Below are positions 55,699 to 64,000 of a stretch of DNA of 64,000 nt, in pieces. The DNA is taken from positions 1-64,000 of the forward strand of contig JAXGGA010005174.1 of assembly GCA_038373865.1 (NCBI GenBank), given 5' to 3'. This stretch comes from Uloborus plumipes (lineage: Eukaryota > Arthropoda > Arachnida > Araneae > Uloboridae). The notes beneath the pieces were generated by a model. The model was not told the origin of the DNA. It did no database searches and saw only the letters and a program-made list of their open reading frames with translations. Every line of letters starts with the position of its first letter. The stretch's first letter is position 1. The position numbers were made by a program, and so were the translations under genes.

Positions 55699-55845
55699 CC
55701 CCTGTAGTTCAGTTATAGGGGCTCTATGTTCAAAGAGAGCTGCTAGCCCTAATCTTTTGTTTTTTTAATTTGGGAGGGAGATTGTGTGTGCATCCCCTGT
55801 AGTTCAGTTATAGGGGCTCTATGTTCAAAGAGAGCTGCTAGCCTT
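55699..55845. repeat. Direct duplication, about 55-bp unit
   Basis: 'CCCTGTAGTTCAGTTATAGG' through 'AGAGAGCTGCTAGCC' occurs at about 55699 and again at about 55796 with no visible change. The intervening 40 bp is T/G-rich. The identical copies indicate a recent duplication. Confidence 0.8.
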
Positions 55846-55977
55846 GTAGAACTCTCTCAGATTTAGTTATAATACAGTAGAGCAGGGCTGAGGAGAAGCC
55901 ATAGCATCCAAACTTGATGAGGGCCACCTATTGGCGCTCCAAAAAGCTCTGCAATAGAGACCAGAAGTAAGCATAGT

Positions 55978-56258
55978 AAGGGCTGTGGTAGCCTGATCGA
56001 TAAAGCGTCGGACTCGTACCCGGGTTTGATCCCAGTCGAGCAAAGATCCACCGTCTAAATTAATGGTGGCTAGGGGACAATAAAAATGTTCATGGTCACA
56101 AAGTCCTCCAAGTGAAACGATATCTCTGGCGGTGCTTCGCCAATGGTTTGTTCGGCCCTTGATCTGGTTCAAAAAGAACAGAGCACTCTTTAGGACCCTA
56201 TCCTGGTTAAACCGTGAGTTGTGGTAGGTACGGGGGACCCTAGAGTGTGAAGTAAGTG
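55978..56258 (+). mobile_element. tRNA-derived SINE with exact 12-bp duplication
   Basis: AGTAAGCATAGT flanks the insert (55966-55977 and 56259-56270). The head has 'GTGGTAGCCTGATCGATAAA' (A-box region) and 'CCCGGGTTTGATCCC' (B box). A non-tRNA body and an AAGTAAGTGAG tail follow. The exact duplication indicates LINE-type integration. It lies about 200 bp upstream of the DHDH start codon. Confidence 0.8.
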
Positions 56259-56476
56259 AGTAAGCATAGTTATTGAAAATGCTGGATTATGAGGAATGCC
56301 GTCACAACAGTTTTTTTTTGCACCAAGTTCAAGTTTTCCCAACTTTCTTACATGAGATTTAAAAGGTCTGGTTGGCTAGAGTGAAATAAAATGCACAGCT
56401 ATAGATTTTTTTGAAAGTTATTATTTTATGAGTTTGTAAAATATTTCCTGTTCTTTTCTTTCCTAAGTAGTTAAGC

Positions 56477-56566
56477 ATGGCAACCAAATGGGGTGTGGTT
56501 ACTGCAGGCATGATAAGTCATGATTTTGTAACTGCAGTGAGGAGTATGCAAAGCAATGAACACGAG
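56477..56566 (+). CDS. DHDH: DHDH exon 1
   Basis: 30 codons from ATG (context TTAAGCATGGC) to GAG|GTACTT, phase 0. It encodes the first Rossmann strand and loop. A pyrimidine tract ending CCTAAGTAG just upstream could be the acceptor of a 5' UTR intron. Confidence 0.88.
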
Positions 56567-59500
56567 GTACTTGTGATTTACTAACCCTTAGTTTAGTAAC
56601 TATATCTGTTATTATACTGTTTGAACTAAAACTTTATACAGGGTGTCCACTCCAATCGTGGGCCAATAGCTAATTTCTAAACCGTTAGAGATACGCATAT
56701 AGTTTATTTAGAAAAAAATCTCCAAATTATGAAAGGAATTTTGGGTCTATTCAATGTTTTTCAAAAAATCAAATTTTGAAAGAGTTACGAAATTTAAATT
56801 TTTACGCAGCCCCCCAGTCCTATCAATCATATTTAGTAAAGCATTCTTGACACTGTAAGGTTTAAAACTAAAAAAAAATCACTCTTCTACCACAAAAATT
56901 GACCGAGTTATGACGTTTTGAAAAATCAAGATTTTGCATTTGTTTCATGACGTCATCGAGAGATCGCTTAAGGGACCGTATGTGAAATCCTTCAAAATCT
57001 TGATTTTTCAAAACGTCATAACTCGGTCAATTTTTGTGGTAGAAGAGTGGTTTTTTTTTAGTTTTAAACGTTACAGTGTCAAGAATGTTTTACTAAATAT
57101 GATTGATAGGACTGGGGGGCTGTGTAAAAATTTAAATTTCGTAACTCTTTCAAAATTTGATTATTTGAAAAACATTGAATAGACCCAAAATTCCTTTCGT
57201 AATTTGGAGATTTTTTCCTAAATAAACTATATGCTTATCTCTAACGGTTTAGAAATTAGCTATTGGTCCACGATTGGAGTGGACACCCTGTATTTTTCTA
57301 TTTGATTGATTTCATATAGCTGAATGCTAAATGGCATTCTTCATAAATTTGAAGATGAAGAAGATGCCATGTGAACCTTGATGGAAGGTTTGTGACCAGA
57401 GGTGCCAACTGCTACGAAATAAATCGTAGTTTCTACAAACTAGCAGGGCCGCCGCTACCAGAGATGAGGCCCGGTACCAATTTTAATGCCGGTCCCGTCG
57501 CTGGTGCGATGGGGACATGCACTCCCCTTCTCCAATTGCATAGTTTCATACTGTCGTTTCAGTACATTTGCAATTGTAAAAAAAACAAAAAATAGAGACA
57601 AAAAATTTTTTCTGAAAAACTTTTTTTTTAGTTACGTAAGTGTGCATCTGATTTAATTTTCACGTTATTTGTTTTGCCAGATGATTTTAATATTTTTTTT
57701 TACTTGAAACACAAGTTTGAAAACAGAAAAACACAATTTGTAAGAAAAGCAGTCGAAAACTTTGTACAATTAATGAAGTTAAAAATGCAAGACAACGTGT
57801 CTACAAGTACAAATAAAAGGATTAAAAAGAGTTAGAAAACTCTGACAAATAGCTATTTTGGGGCTGTTATAAAAGAAGTCCCATCATCTGTTTGCACTGA
57901 TGATGGGACTTCTTTTATAATAGCCCCGAAATAGCTATTTGCCAGAGTTTTCTAACTCTTTTTAATCCTTTTATTTGTACTTGTAGACACGTTGTCTTGC
58001 ATTTTTAACTTCAGAAAAACATAATTTTTGACCTTTGGTCCGACGAACTTCAAAATTAATAGTTTGAAATTACATTCACATGTAATATTCCACTGTTTAG
58101 TTGCTTATAACTGAATTTTTAAATTTCAATGTAAATTTAAAAACTGATTCGAAGTTTTCACAAAAATATATTTTTAAATACAGTATCTGGATACAGAAAA
58201 AGTTGAATAACTTTTCATGTCTGAGATAAGTGAGGCAACATGACAAACTATGAATTTCCAATAAGGTGAAGTCAGATGGATTTTTGTCACTTTGTAGCGA
58301 AATTTCATTACACCCACTGGAAGTGAAAGGTCACTTGACACCAGTGGGCACAATCCATGCTTGAAACAAAGGATGAAAAATGGGCTAGCAGTAATTCTAT
58401 CTGTAATCTTATCTAAGGTTGTAAAATGCATTAGGGTTTGGTGGGTGTTTCGAGGCCCACACACAGTGACCTGGGGTTAAAATGTCTTGATTGGCTCTTA
58501 TCAGCGGCTCTTTATTCTGGACAGTCAGGCCCTAAAGCCCCAAGGAACTGTGCTGCTTTCAGTTAAGAAAAGCTCCCAGGGCTACTTGATTCTTGTTCTT
58601 AAAGTGCAAGAGACATTTGTCAATGACAGTTTAGACGTGGTTTTACGTTTGACGAGTTTCTGTAGCTTTTGGAAAGCGGTACATTTTCCTTTGCTCAAGC
58701 CTGTTTTATTCATTTGTGTTTGAACTAGCAATTGTTTGGTATTGAGAATCAGCAATGGAAAGCAAGATTTTTTTTTTTTTTTTTGATGAAATTATTAACA
58801 CTATTACTGGAAAAACATGTTCATAACCTTACAGGCCCCCCAAAGCTCCGGGCCCCGGTACTGGAGGTCCAATATCCCCCCCCCCCCCCCCAAATGGCGG
58901 CCCTGCAAACTAGTCTGAAATCATGCTGATAGGACAACATGTCCAAAACATACTGTTTTGTTTGTAATTACAAGTAATATTACAACCATTACAGATAAAA
59001 TCCATGTTGCAACCATTTATATAATGCTGATTTTGTGCTTAATAAGGTTACAAATTTTTGCTTAAAATAAACAAAAATAAATTATCATAATAAATCATTA
59101 AAAAATAGAAATTTAAAGTGTTATTTCAAAACAAATTTTTACTTTCCCTATTGTAAATTTTCACCTATATTATTCATTGTGTCTGTTAAATTTGTTGTTA
59201 CATGTGCCTCCCCCCCCCCTTCTCGCCTTGCTACACTCTGCTGCAAATTTTGATTTTCAAAACTTTGCAGCTCTGTTTGTGACCTAACCAAAAAATTTCC
59301 TTATTTGACGAATTTGGAGTTAGAAGTGCTACATTAAAAAAAATTTCAATGATGCCTAAAATCTCTTCTCATTACTGGTATATGAGCTTGCTCCTTTTTA
59401 TCATTCAGTAAAATTTGAAACTTTATTTGATGAATAGAAAATTCTTTGCTATACAGATATTTAAGTTTAGTTCTGAGTATCTGAAAGATACTTAACTACA

Positions 59501-60919
59501 ATTCATAGTACAATTTTAAGCCACACGAAAATGCGTAGTTCAATCTTTTTTCTCAAACTTTTTCCTAGTTCGTTGCTGTTGCTGCCAGAAATTTGGATTC
59601 TGCAAAAGAATTTGCTGCTCGGCATGGTATTCCTAAAGCCTATGGTTCATACGAAGAACTAGCAAAGGATCCAGATGTTGGTTTGTATTTTTATGTCTGC
59701 TATTTCCTAAATTTGTATTATCTTTTCTTTAAATTTATTTTGTGACTGATATTTATCACTTTGTAATTTGGCAACAATTGTATTCATTTTTTTATTGGCA
59801 ACTGTCTAAACTTTTATTTAAATCATTATTCAAACTATGATCGTTCAAAGATGTAGTTGCAGTTTATAGTTATTTAAAGCTAAGTTTTATTGTCTTATCT
59901 TTAATTAATAAATTAGTACACTGATATTAAAGTAGAAGAGCAAAATATCCTACTAAATGAGTTTGCTAGTAGTATTATCTGAAACCAATACTCCCAAAAC
60001 AATCCTTTTATTCAAAATCGTTCTCTTAATCAAAGACTAGTTCATATTATAAGCCTGTCTCATATGAAGAAAAATTGTACTTTTTCATACATTTTGAAAT
60101 AAATATACTATGGGGTTCTGTTCCTTGCTCGCTGCATTCGCTCACCTTCTTATCAGGGGTCAAAAATATTATGATATTTTGATATATATAGGATATTTTC
60201 AATCAATGCAAACAGTTTTTAAATAGTAAATAAGAGTTCTCATTGTTGTTTAATTTCTTACATCATTATTATAATATACACACCTCAAATTAATGTTTAA
60301 TATATAACTAAGCAGTTTTGCATTGAAATTGCTACATTGCTAATAATTTTGCCTAAAAAAAGATTATACTTATAAATAATATTATATTAATAATTCATTA
60401 AAATACAAATAATTGTTTTACTTTGTGGTTATTTGGATAATAAATGAGCACTATTATTAAGATCAAAATAATATTTATGTTGAAAATATCGTGGTTCGAA
60501 CAATAAATATCAAAATATCATGTTTTCAGAATAGATATCGGATATGTATTATAATACATATCTAGGAACCCTGCTTCTTTTTAATGAAATATATGAGTGC
60601 CACGGGTGGAACAATATTGTAGCTTTTCGTGGAATATCTCAAAAGTATCCCAAATTCAGTCAGTTCCTACATTTTATTTCACTGTAATATAACTTAATTT
60701 GATAATTGTTTAAATATGTCAGCTGTTTTTCAAACAATTGGTATTTTTCTTCCAGAGGTAGCATATATTGGAACCATATTTCCTTATCATTTTCCTGTGG
60801 GGAAGTTAATGCTGGAAAATGGGAAACACGTACTGATGGAGAAAGCCATGTGTCTTAATTCAAAGCAAACAAAAGCACTTGTGGACCTGGCTCGTAAAAA
60901 CAAGAGATTTCTTATGGAA
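56477..60919 (+). CDS. DHDH: DHDH-like dihydrodiol dehydrogenase (N-terminal part; continues past window)
   Basis: Three plus-strand exons join in frame (56477-56566, 59569-59680, 60756-60919) for 122 codons, against about 334 in the human protein. The start is [17 protein letters not shown], the Rossmann loop that binds NADP in Gfo/Idh/MocA oxidoreductases. The next exon gives [20 protein letters not shown] and [14 protein letters not shown]; the third gives [11 protein letters not shown], then [16 protein letters not shown] and RKNKRFLME. The family oxidises trans-dihydrodiols of aromatic hydrocarbons and some sugars with NADP. The usual EKP catalytic-lysine motif reads EKA here; Lys is kept. 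The C-terminal substrate domain, including the catalytic Tyr, should lie beyond 64000; no further exon was recognised at 60920-64000. Intron 1 holds a mariner-type MITE and a hAT-like element. Confidence 0.9.
56639..57290. mobile_element. Full-length palindromic MITE in DHDH intron 1
   Basis: Both ends read 'CAGGGTGTCCACTCCAATCG' when taken inward, flanked by TA. Arms of about 300 bp match almost throughout, with a spacer of about 50 bp near 56940-56985. CAGGGTGTCC ends with TA targets are typical of mariner-group MITEs. RNA from this intron could form a long hairpin. Confidence 0.8.
57741..58011. mobile_element. Penelope/retrozyme-like palindromic insert
   Basis: Flanks CAGAAAAACACAATTT (57725-57740) and CAGAAAAACATAATTT (58012-58027) form a 16-bp target duplication with one mismatch. 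The arms (57776-57888 and 57899-58011) are inverted copies around a 10-nt loop. The right arm carries a hammerhead-like core. Long duplications and inverted terminal copies with hammerheads are known from Penelope-like elements and retrozymes. Confidence 0.6.
57891..57945 (+). ncRNA. Hammerhead-ribozyme-like motif
   Basis: CTGATGA (57897-57903) is followed by a GGG/CCC-closed stem II and GAAA (57928-57931). A self-complementary stem III, ATAGCTAT, and a TT at the expected cleavage site (after 57939) come next. Stem I can form between TTTGCA (57891-57896) and TGCCAG (57940-57945) with one mismatch. Deviations: an extra T after CTGATGA (T/C at the base of stem II) and a very short stem III, which would favour action as a dimer. 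The left arm's copy has both core boxes mutated (CAGATGA, CAAAA). Confidence 0.5.
58914..59568. other. DHDH intron 1, remainder
   Basis: AT-rich with a C-run near 59210. Nothing else recognised. Confidence 0.5.
59569..59680 (+). CDS. DHDH: DHDH exon 2
   Basis: Acceptor TTTCCTAG, 112 nt, donor G|GTTTGT in phase 1. It encodes [15 protein letters not shown] through EELAKDPDV. Confidence 0.92.
60756..60919 (+). CDS. DHDH: DHDH exon 3
   Basis: Acceptor TCTTCCAG, 164 nt, donor GAA|GTAAGT in phase 0. It encodes [20 protein letters not shown] through NKRFLME. Confidence 0.92.
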
Positions 60920-61539
60920 GTAAGTAATGGAGGATGCATTTTTTTTTTTTTTTTTTTTTTTCTTAATAGCACAACAAAAAAAAAAATAGTCAGCTCCACT
61001 TTATTGGGTAAGGGATAAACAAATACGAATACAACCTTCTGGCACTGACTATTTCCCCATATATGCAAAGTTAAATATCCCCACTTAATTGAATAATTTC
61101 CCTGTACAATCGCATATTTTTAATCAGCTTTTGTAAACATTTTGTTGAAAAGATTTTTGAATAAATTGAGAATAAATTAAATAAAACAGTTCTTCACTTA
61201 AAAATATAAGAATAATATTTTCAGGCATGGGCGTCTCTGCCTGCTGAACATTGAGGGGGACTTTGAAAAAAAAAAGAACGCTAGAAAAAATTGATGTTTT
61301 TTAAAACATGTTTAACCTTTGTAAAGACCAATGAACATTGCAATTTTCAAATAAGGACTACAAGAAGTCATATTCTGACCCGTCGAGGGGACAAAAAAGT
61401 AGCTGGGGGTATGAAATTACCGACCCCTCATTAATTTCAAACGCATCTTAAACACAGAGAGAAAAGAATGTCATACAAGCTTTTTTTCTATATCAGAGAG
61501 TTGAGAATGTGTTCTTAATAGTAAATATATTATTTACCC

Positions 61540-62310
61540 AGAAGACAGAGGGTACGGTGGTTTCTCCCCCGGAAATTTTTTTGAATTTGTGGTCTTAAAA
61601 ATGCATTTTAGACGATCTTTGGTACTGTTATGGGAGAAGAGGTTCGAGTGCGCTCATCCGTCCATTTTTCGATATCGTAACGTTAAAAACTCAATTATTA
61701 CCTCTGATTGTGATATGGAAAGTGGGGATCGGAGATTTTTTCGAAATTGTGGTTCTAAAAACGGAATTTTTGACTATCTTTGCTATTAATACGCAGATTA
61801 GGGATTTAAGTTCCCTCTTTTCGGAAAATTATTTAAATTGGAGTCTTAAAAATACATTCTAAATAATTTTTGGCAATAGTAGTTGAAGCGGTTCGGATGC
61901 GCTTCTCTGGATATTTTTGGAAATTGAAATTTTAAAAACACAACTATAGATAATATCTGATTGTTTTAGGGAAAAAGAGGTGCGGGGTGCTCCCCCGAAA
62001 CTTTTCTTGAAATTGTAAATGTAAAAACGTAGTTTCAGACGATCTGCGTTGATATTAGGGGAGGGGATATTTAGGGCCCACCCCGGAACTTTTTCAAAAT
62101 TGAAGGGTCATCTTTGGTAACGTTAAGAGGACAGACAAATATTCGAAATTGCTCGAAAAACGTAATTTTAGTTGACTTTCAGTGATGTTAGGGCAGGAAT
62201 TTTCTGGGACTCACCGTCGGAAACACAAGCTTAAGCCCTTTAAAACGAAATATAGGACGATCTTAAATGTAGTTGACAATGACTTAAATGTTGTTGGGAG
62301 ACGGAGACGC
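61540..62310. repeat. Degenerate tandem repeat, about 90-140-bp units
   Basis: Diverged units share 'GAAATTGTGGTTCTAAAAAC' followed by a 'GACGATCTTTGGTA'-like block and a GGGGAGAGG/CTCCCCC-type stretch. Unit starts are visible near 61575, 61740, 61835, 61925, 61990 and 62090. It continues weakly to the left, toward 61240. No frame is kept. Confidence 0.55.
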
Positions 62311-63345
62311 CTCCTTTTTTAATGAGAGATATGTTTATTCAAGCTGTGAAGCAGCAAAAAATATATAAAAAAGTAAGGTTATGCTCTTACATTTCATTTT
62401 ATGCTCACGTTACAGTGTTCAAAATTCATGCATTTGATCAACAATAATGCAAAAGCTTAATTTAGTGCAGAAATGAAACTTAATGTTTTTCATCCTGCTT
62501 GTATCGCGTCATAATTTTTCTTTTGGTAAAAACAAGTAAAAAAAACGATTAAAGTTTTCATTGGGAAGACTGGCGAAAAAGTTCTGACTTGTTTTTTTCA
62601 GTTTAATTTAACAGGAAAAAAAATCCCTTTATAATTATTCATCTGGCATTTTGATCCTCAACAATGTGTGAGAAATCTTTCTGGTTTATTTTTTTAATTT
62701 AATTTATTTTTATTATTGCTTCTTACCCTCTTCTCCATACAAACATTTGTTTTGCGTCAGTTGTACCTATGCTAAGAGAGAACGATGCTTTCACCTAATT
62801 TTAAAAGTTCCATTTTGAAATTTATATTTCATAGCTAAAAATTAGGTTTGAAAATTTCAATTTAAAATAACTTGTATAGAAGATAAATAACTTTCTTTTT
62901 TATGATAGTTCAGTTCTTTTAACAGATTTTCATGGAAATTCAGCGATAAAATATTTCAAAGATCTCAACTTTTTAAAAATAATTTAGTTTAAATAATTTC
63001 AAAAATTACTCAACTAAGAGAAGATTATTATTTCAACACTTAAAAGATAAAACAGAATATTTTCTCAGCTAAATATTTCTTAGTCATTTGAAATATATTT
63101 CCAATTTAGAATTAAAATATTTTTAAACTATTATAAATAATATTATAGTTATTATTTTTGAACGTTTTCATATTGAAATTCTTATTCTCTTCTTCTTCGC
63201 TCCGTGCTACTATTAATGGTAAAGATACACAACGTTATCAAATACTTTTTTTGCATCTTTTTAAATATTATTTAATAATATTATAAGCTTAATACGTTTT
63301 AATTTTAATATAATATAACAGAAAAGTAAAATAAGCAAAATTTAC
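62311..63345. other. Non-coding
   Basis: Strongly AT-rich; no further DHDH exon was recognised. Confidence 0.45.
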
Positions 63346-63598
63346 CAGATTTATTTCGTTCAGCTCCGAAATTATTTAAAGTTGACTCGACAACTTGTGG
63401 TGGTGGTGGTGAACCGGTGGATGACGCTGTGCTTAATAAAAAGATTCGCTTGTCCGGATAGTAGATCCTTCTTTTGTCGTTCCCCCAAAAGATTTTTTTC
63501 TTAACACGTGGACACATTAGTCCCCCGCTCAAGTATCCGAAGCCCTTTTCTCCCACGAGTGAGTATGGGTGGCCAGAGAGGGATTTTTTAGTGTCCAT
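63346..63598 (-). CDS. Unidentified exon-like frame
   Basis: The minus strand reads open from ATG at 63598 for 84 codons to a donor-like G|GTAAAT at 63346. It starts MDTKKSLSGHPYSLVGEKGF, continues through CPRVKKKIFWGNDKRR and a short Pro run, and is clearly more GC-balanced than its flanks, which favours a real exon. No family was recognised. It would be antisense to DHDH if that gene extends past the window, so it could be a nested gene, a transposon remnant or chance. Confidence 0.3.
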
Positions 63599-64000
63599 TG
63601 TGTGCAGCTGGACGGTGTCTTCTTTCCTCGTTTAGAAGAGTGGGAGCAATAAAAGAGGGTGGCGTTATCTGGGACAGAATCCTGAAGAAGTATTTGAAAT
63701 GGGAAAAGTGCACAAAAGGAAATTTATTCCCTAGATAGCAAGCTGTCATGTTTCCTTTTTTAAGCCACGTTCTCAAATGAGCTAATTCTAATATAATTTG
63801 TTTTTACAAAAGAAGATATCCACACTTTTCTAATGCTGTAATATATATACTCGGTTATTCAGCGTTGTAATATATCGAATGAAAATATTGATGGGGGAGG
63901 GGGACGTTTTGTTTGGTTCAAGACTACAAACCCCATGATCTATTTATTATTTCCAATGCCCCGTCGAGCAGGTGGGTGGCCAGAAAAAGAGAAAGTGTCA
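63599..64000. other. Non-coding
   Basis: Mixed-composition DNA with small G-runs. 'GGGTGGCCAGAAAAAGAG' at the end resembles 'GGGTGGCCAGAGAGGG' near 63565, so a small direct repeat may flank this part. Confidence 0.3.

Larger units (their letters stand above)
57444..58905. mobile_element. hAT-like element in DHDH intron 1
   Basis: The left end 'CAGGGCCGCCGCTACCAGAG' and the right end 'AAATGGCGGCCCTG' share the TIR CAGGGCCGCC. CAAACTAG lies exactly outside both (57436-57443 and 58906-58913). No transposase is present. A hammerhead-like palindrome (57741-58011) has inserted within it. Confidence 0.8.

Noticed and set aside
55863..56172. Minus-strand frames of 62 and 101 codons upstream of DHDH
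   Set aside because: They lie within the tRNA-derived SINE with an exact target duplication and are antisense to its promoter. Not a CPPED1 first exon.
61226..61260. Possible fourth DHDH exon after a TTTTCAG acceptor
   Set aside because: The reading after the acceptor (AWASLPAEH, then stop) does not match the family's next block and ends at once.

Overview
This is a window of an animal nuclear genome, most likely an arthropod and plausibly an arachnid (spider-like). The sequence is AT-rich, with long introns, split coding exons with GT/AG borders and a dense load of DNA transposons, SINEs and LINE fragments. I see no operons, ribosome binding sites or prokaryotic gene packing. The two recognised genes are conserved animal enzymes. 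The arachnid assignment is inference from repeat character and is not proven.

Genes. The only well-supported protein-coding loci lie in the right third. (1) CPPED1, a calcineurin-like metallophosphatase, lies on the minus strand with four exons between 48185 and 42169; its first coding exon was not found. (2) DHDH, a Gfo/Idh/MocA-type dihydrodiol dehydrogenase, lies on the plus strand with exons 56477-56566, 59569-59680 and 60756-60919, and continues past the window. They are head to head and share an upstream region of at most about 8.3 kb. Two weaker candidates are a GC-rich signal-peptide exon (minus, 9315 to 9196 or 9144) and an unidentified exon-like frame (minus, 63598-63346).

Layout. 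1-12.7 kb: minisatellite, several TIR elements (MITEs), a tRNA-derived SINE, a palindromic mariner relic and a Helitron-like 3' end. 12.76-27.55 kb: a nested transposon complex. A foldback element holds a 12.5-kb Harbinger-like element with a 3-bp duplication. That element holds a 6.8-kb hAT-like element with an exact 8-bp duplication, which splits a Harbinger transposase-like exon and carries a gag-like zinc-knuckle relic. Beside it is a near-perfect 2 x 2-kb palindrome. 27.5-42 kb: MITEs, a TIR element with 'GTACGCACTT' repeats, and LINE 3' ends sharing one tail. 42-49.4 kb: CPPED1, with piggyBac, hAT-like, LINE and SINE insertions in its introns or upstream. 49.4-56.3 kb: intergenic, including a foldback whose arms each end in a tRNA-like sequence. 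56.5-61 kb: DHDH, whose first intron holds a palindromic MITE and a hAT-like element; the latter contains a hammerhead-ribozyme-like palindrome. 61-64 kb: degenerate tandem repeats and an unresolved exon candidate.

The most interesting signals are the nested complex, the 4-kb palindrome with a copied loop, and a set of short Penelope/retrozyme-like inserts with 12-16-bp target duplications, one with a nearly complete hammerhead core. All coordinates were read by eye; element boundaries without an exact duplication are approximate.
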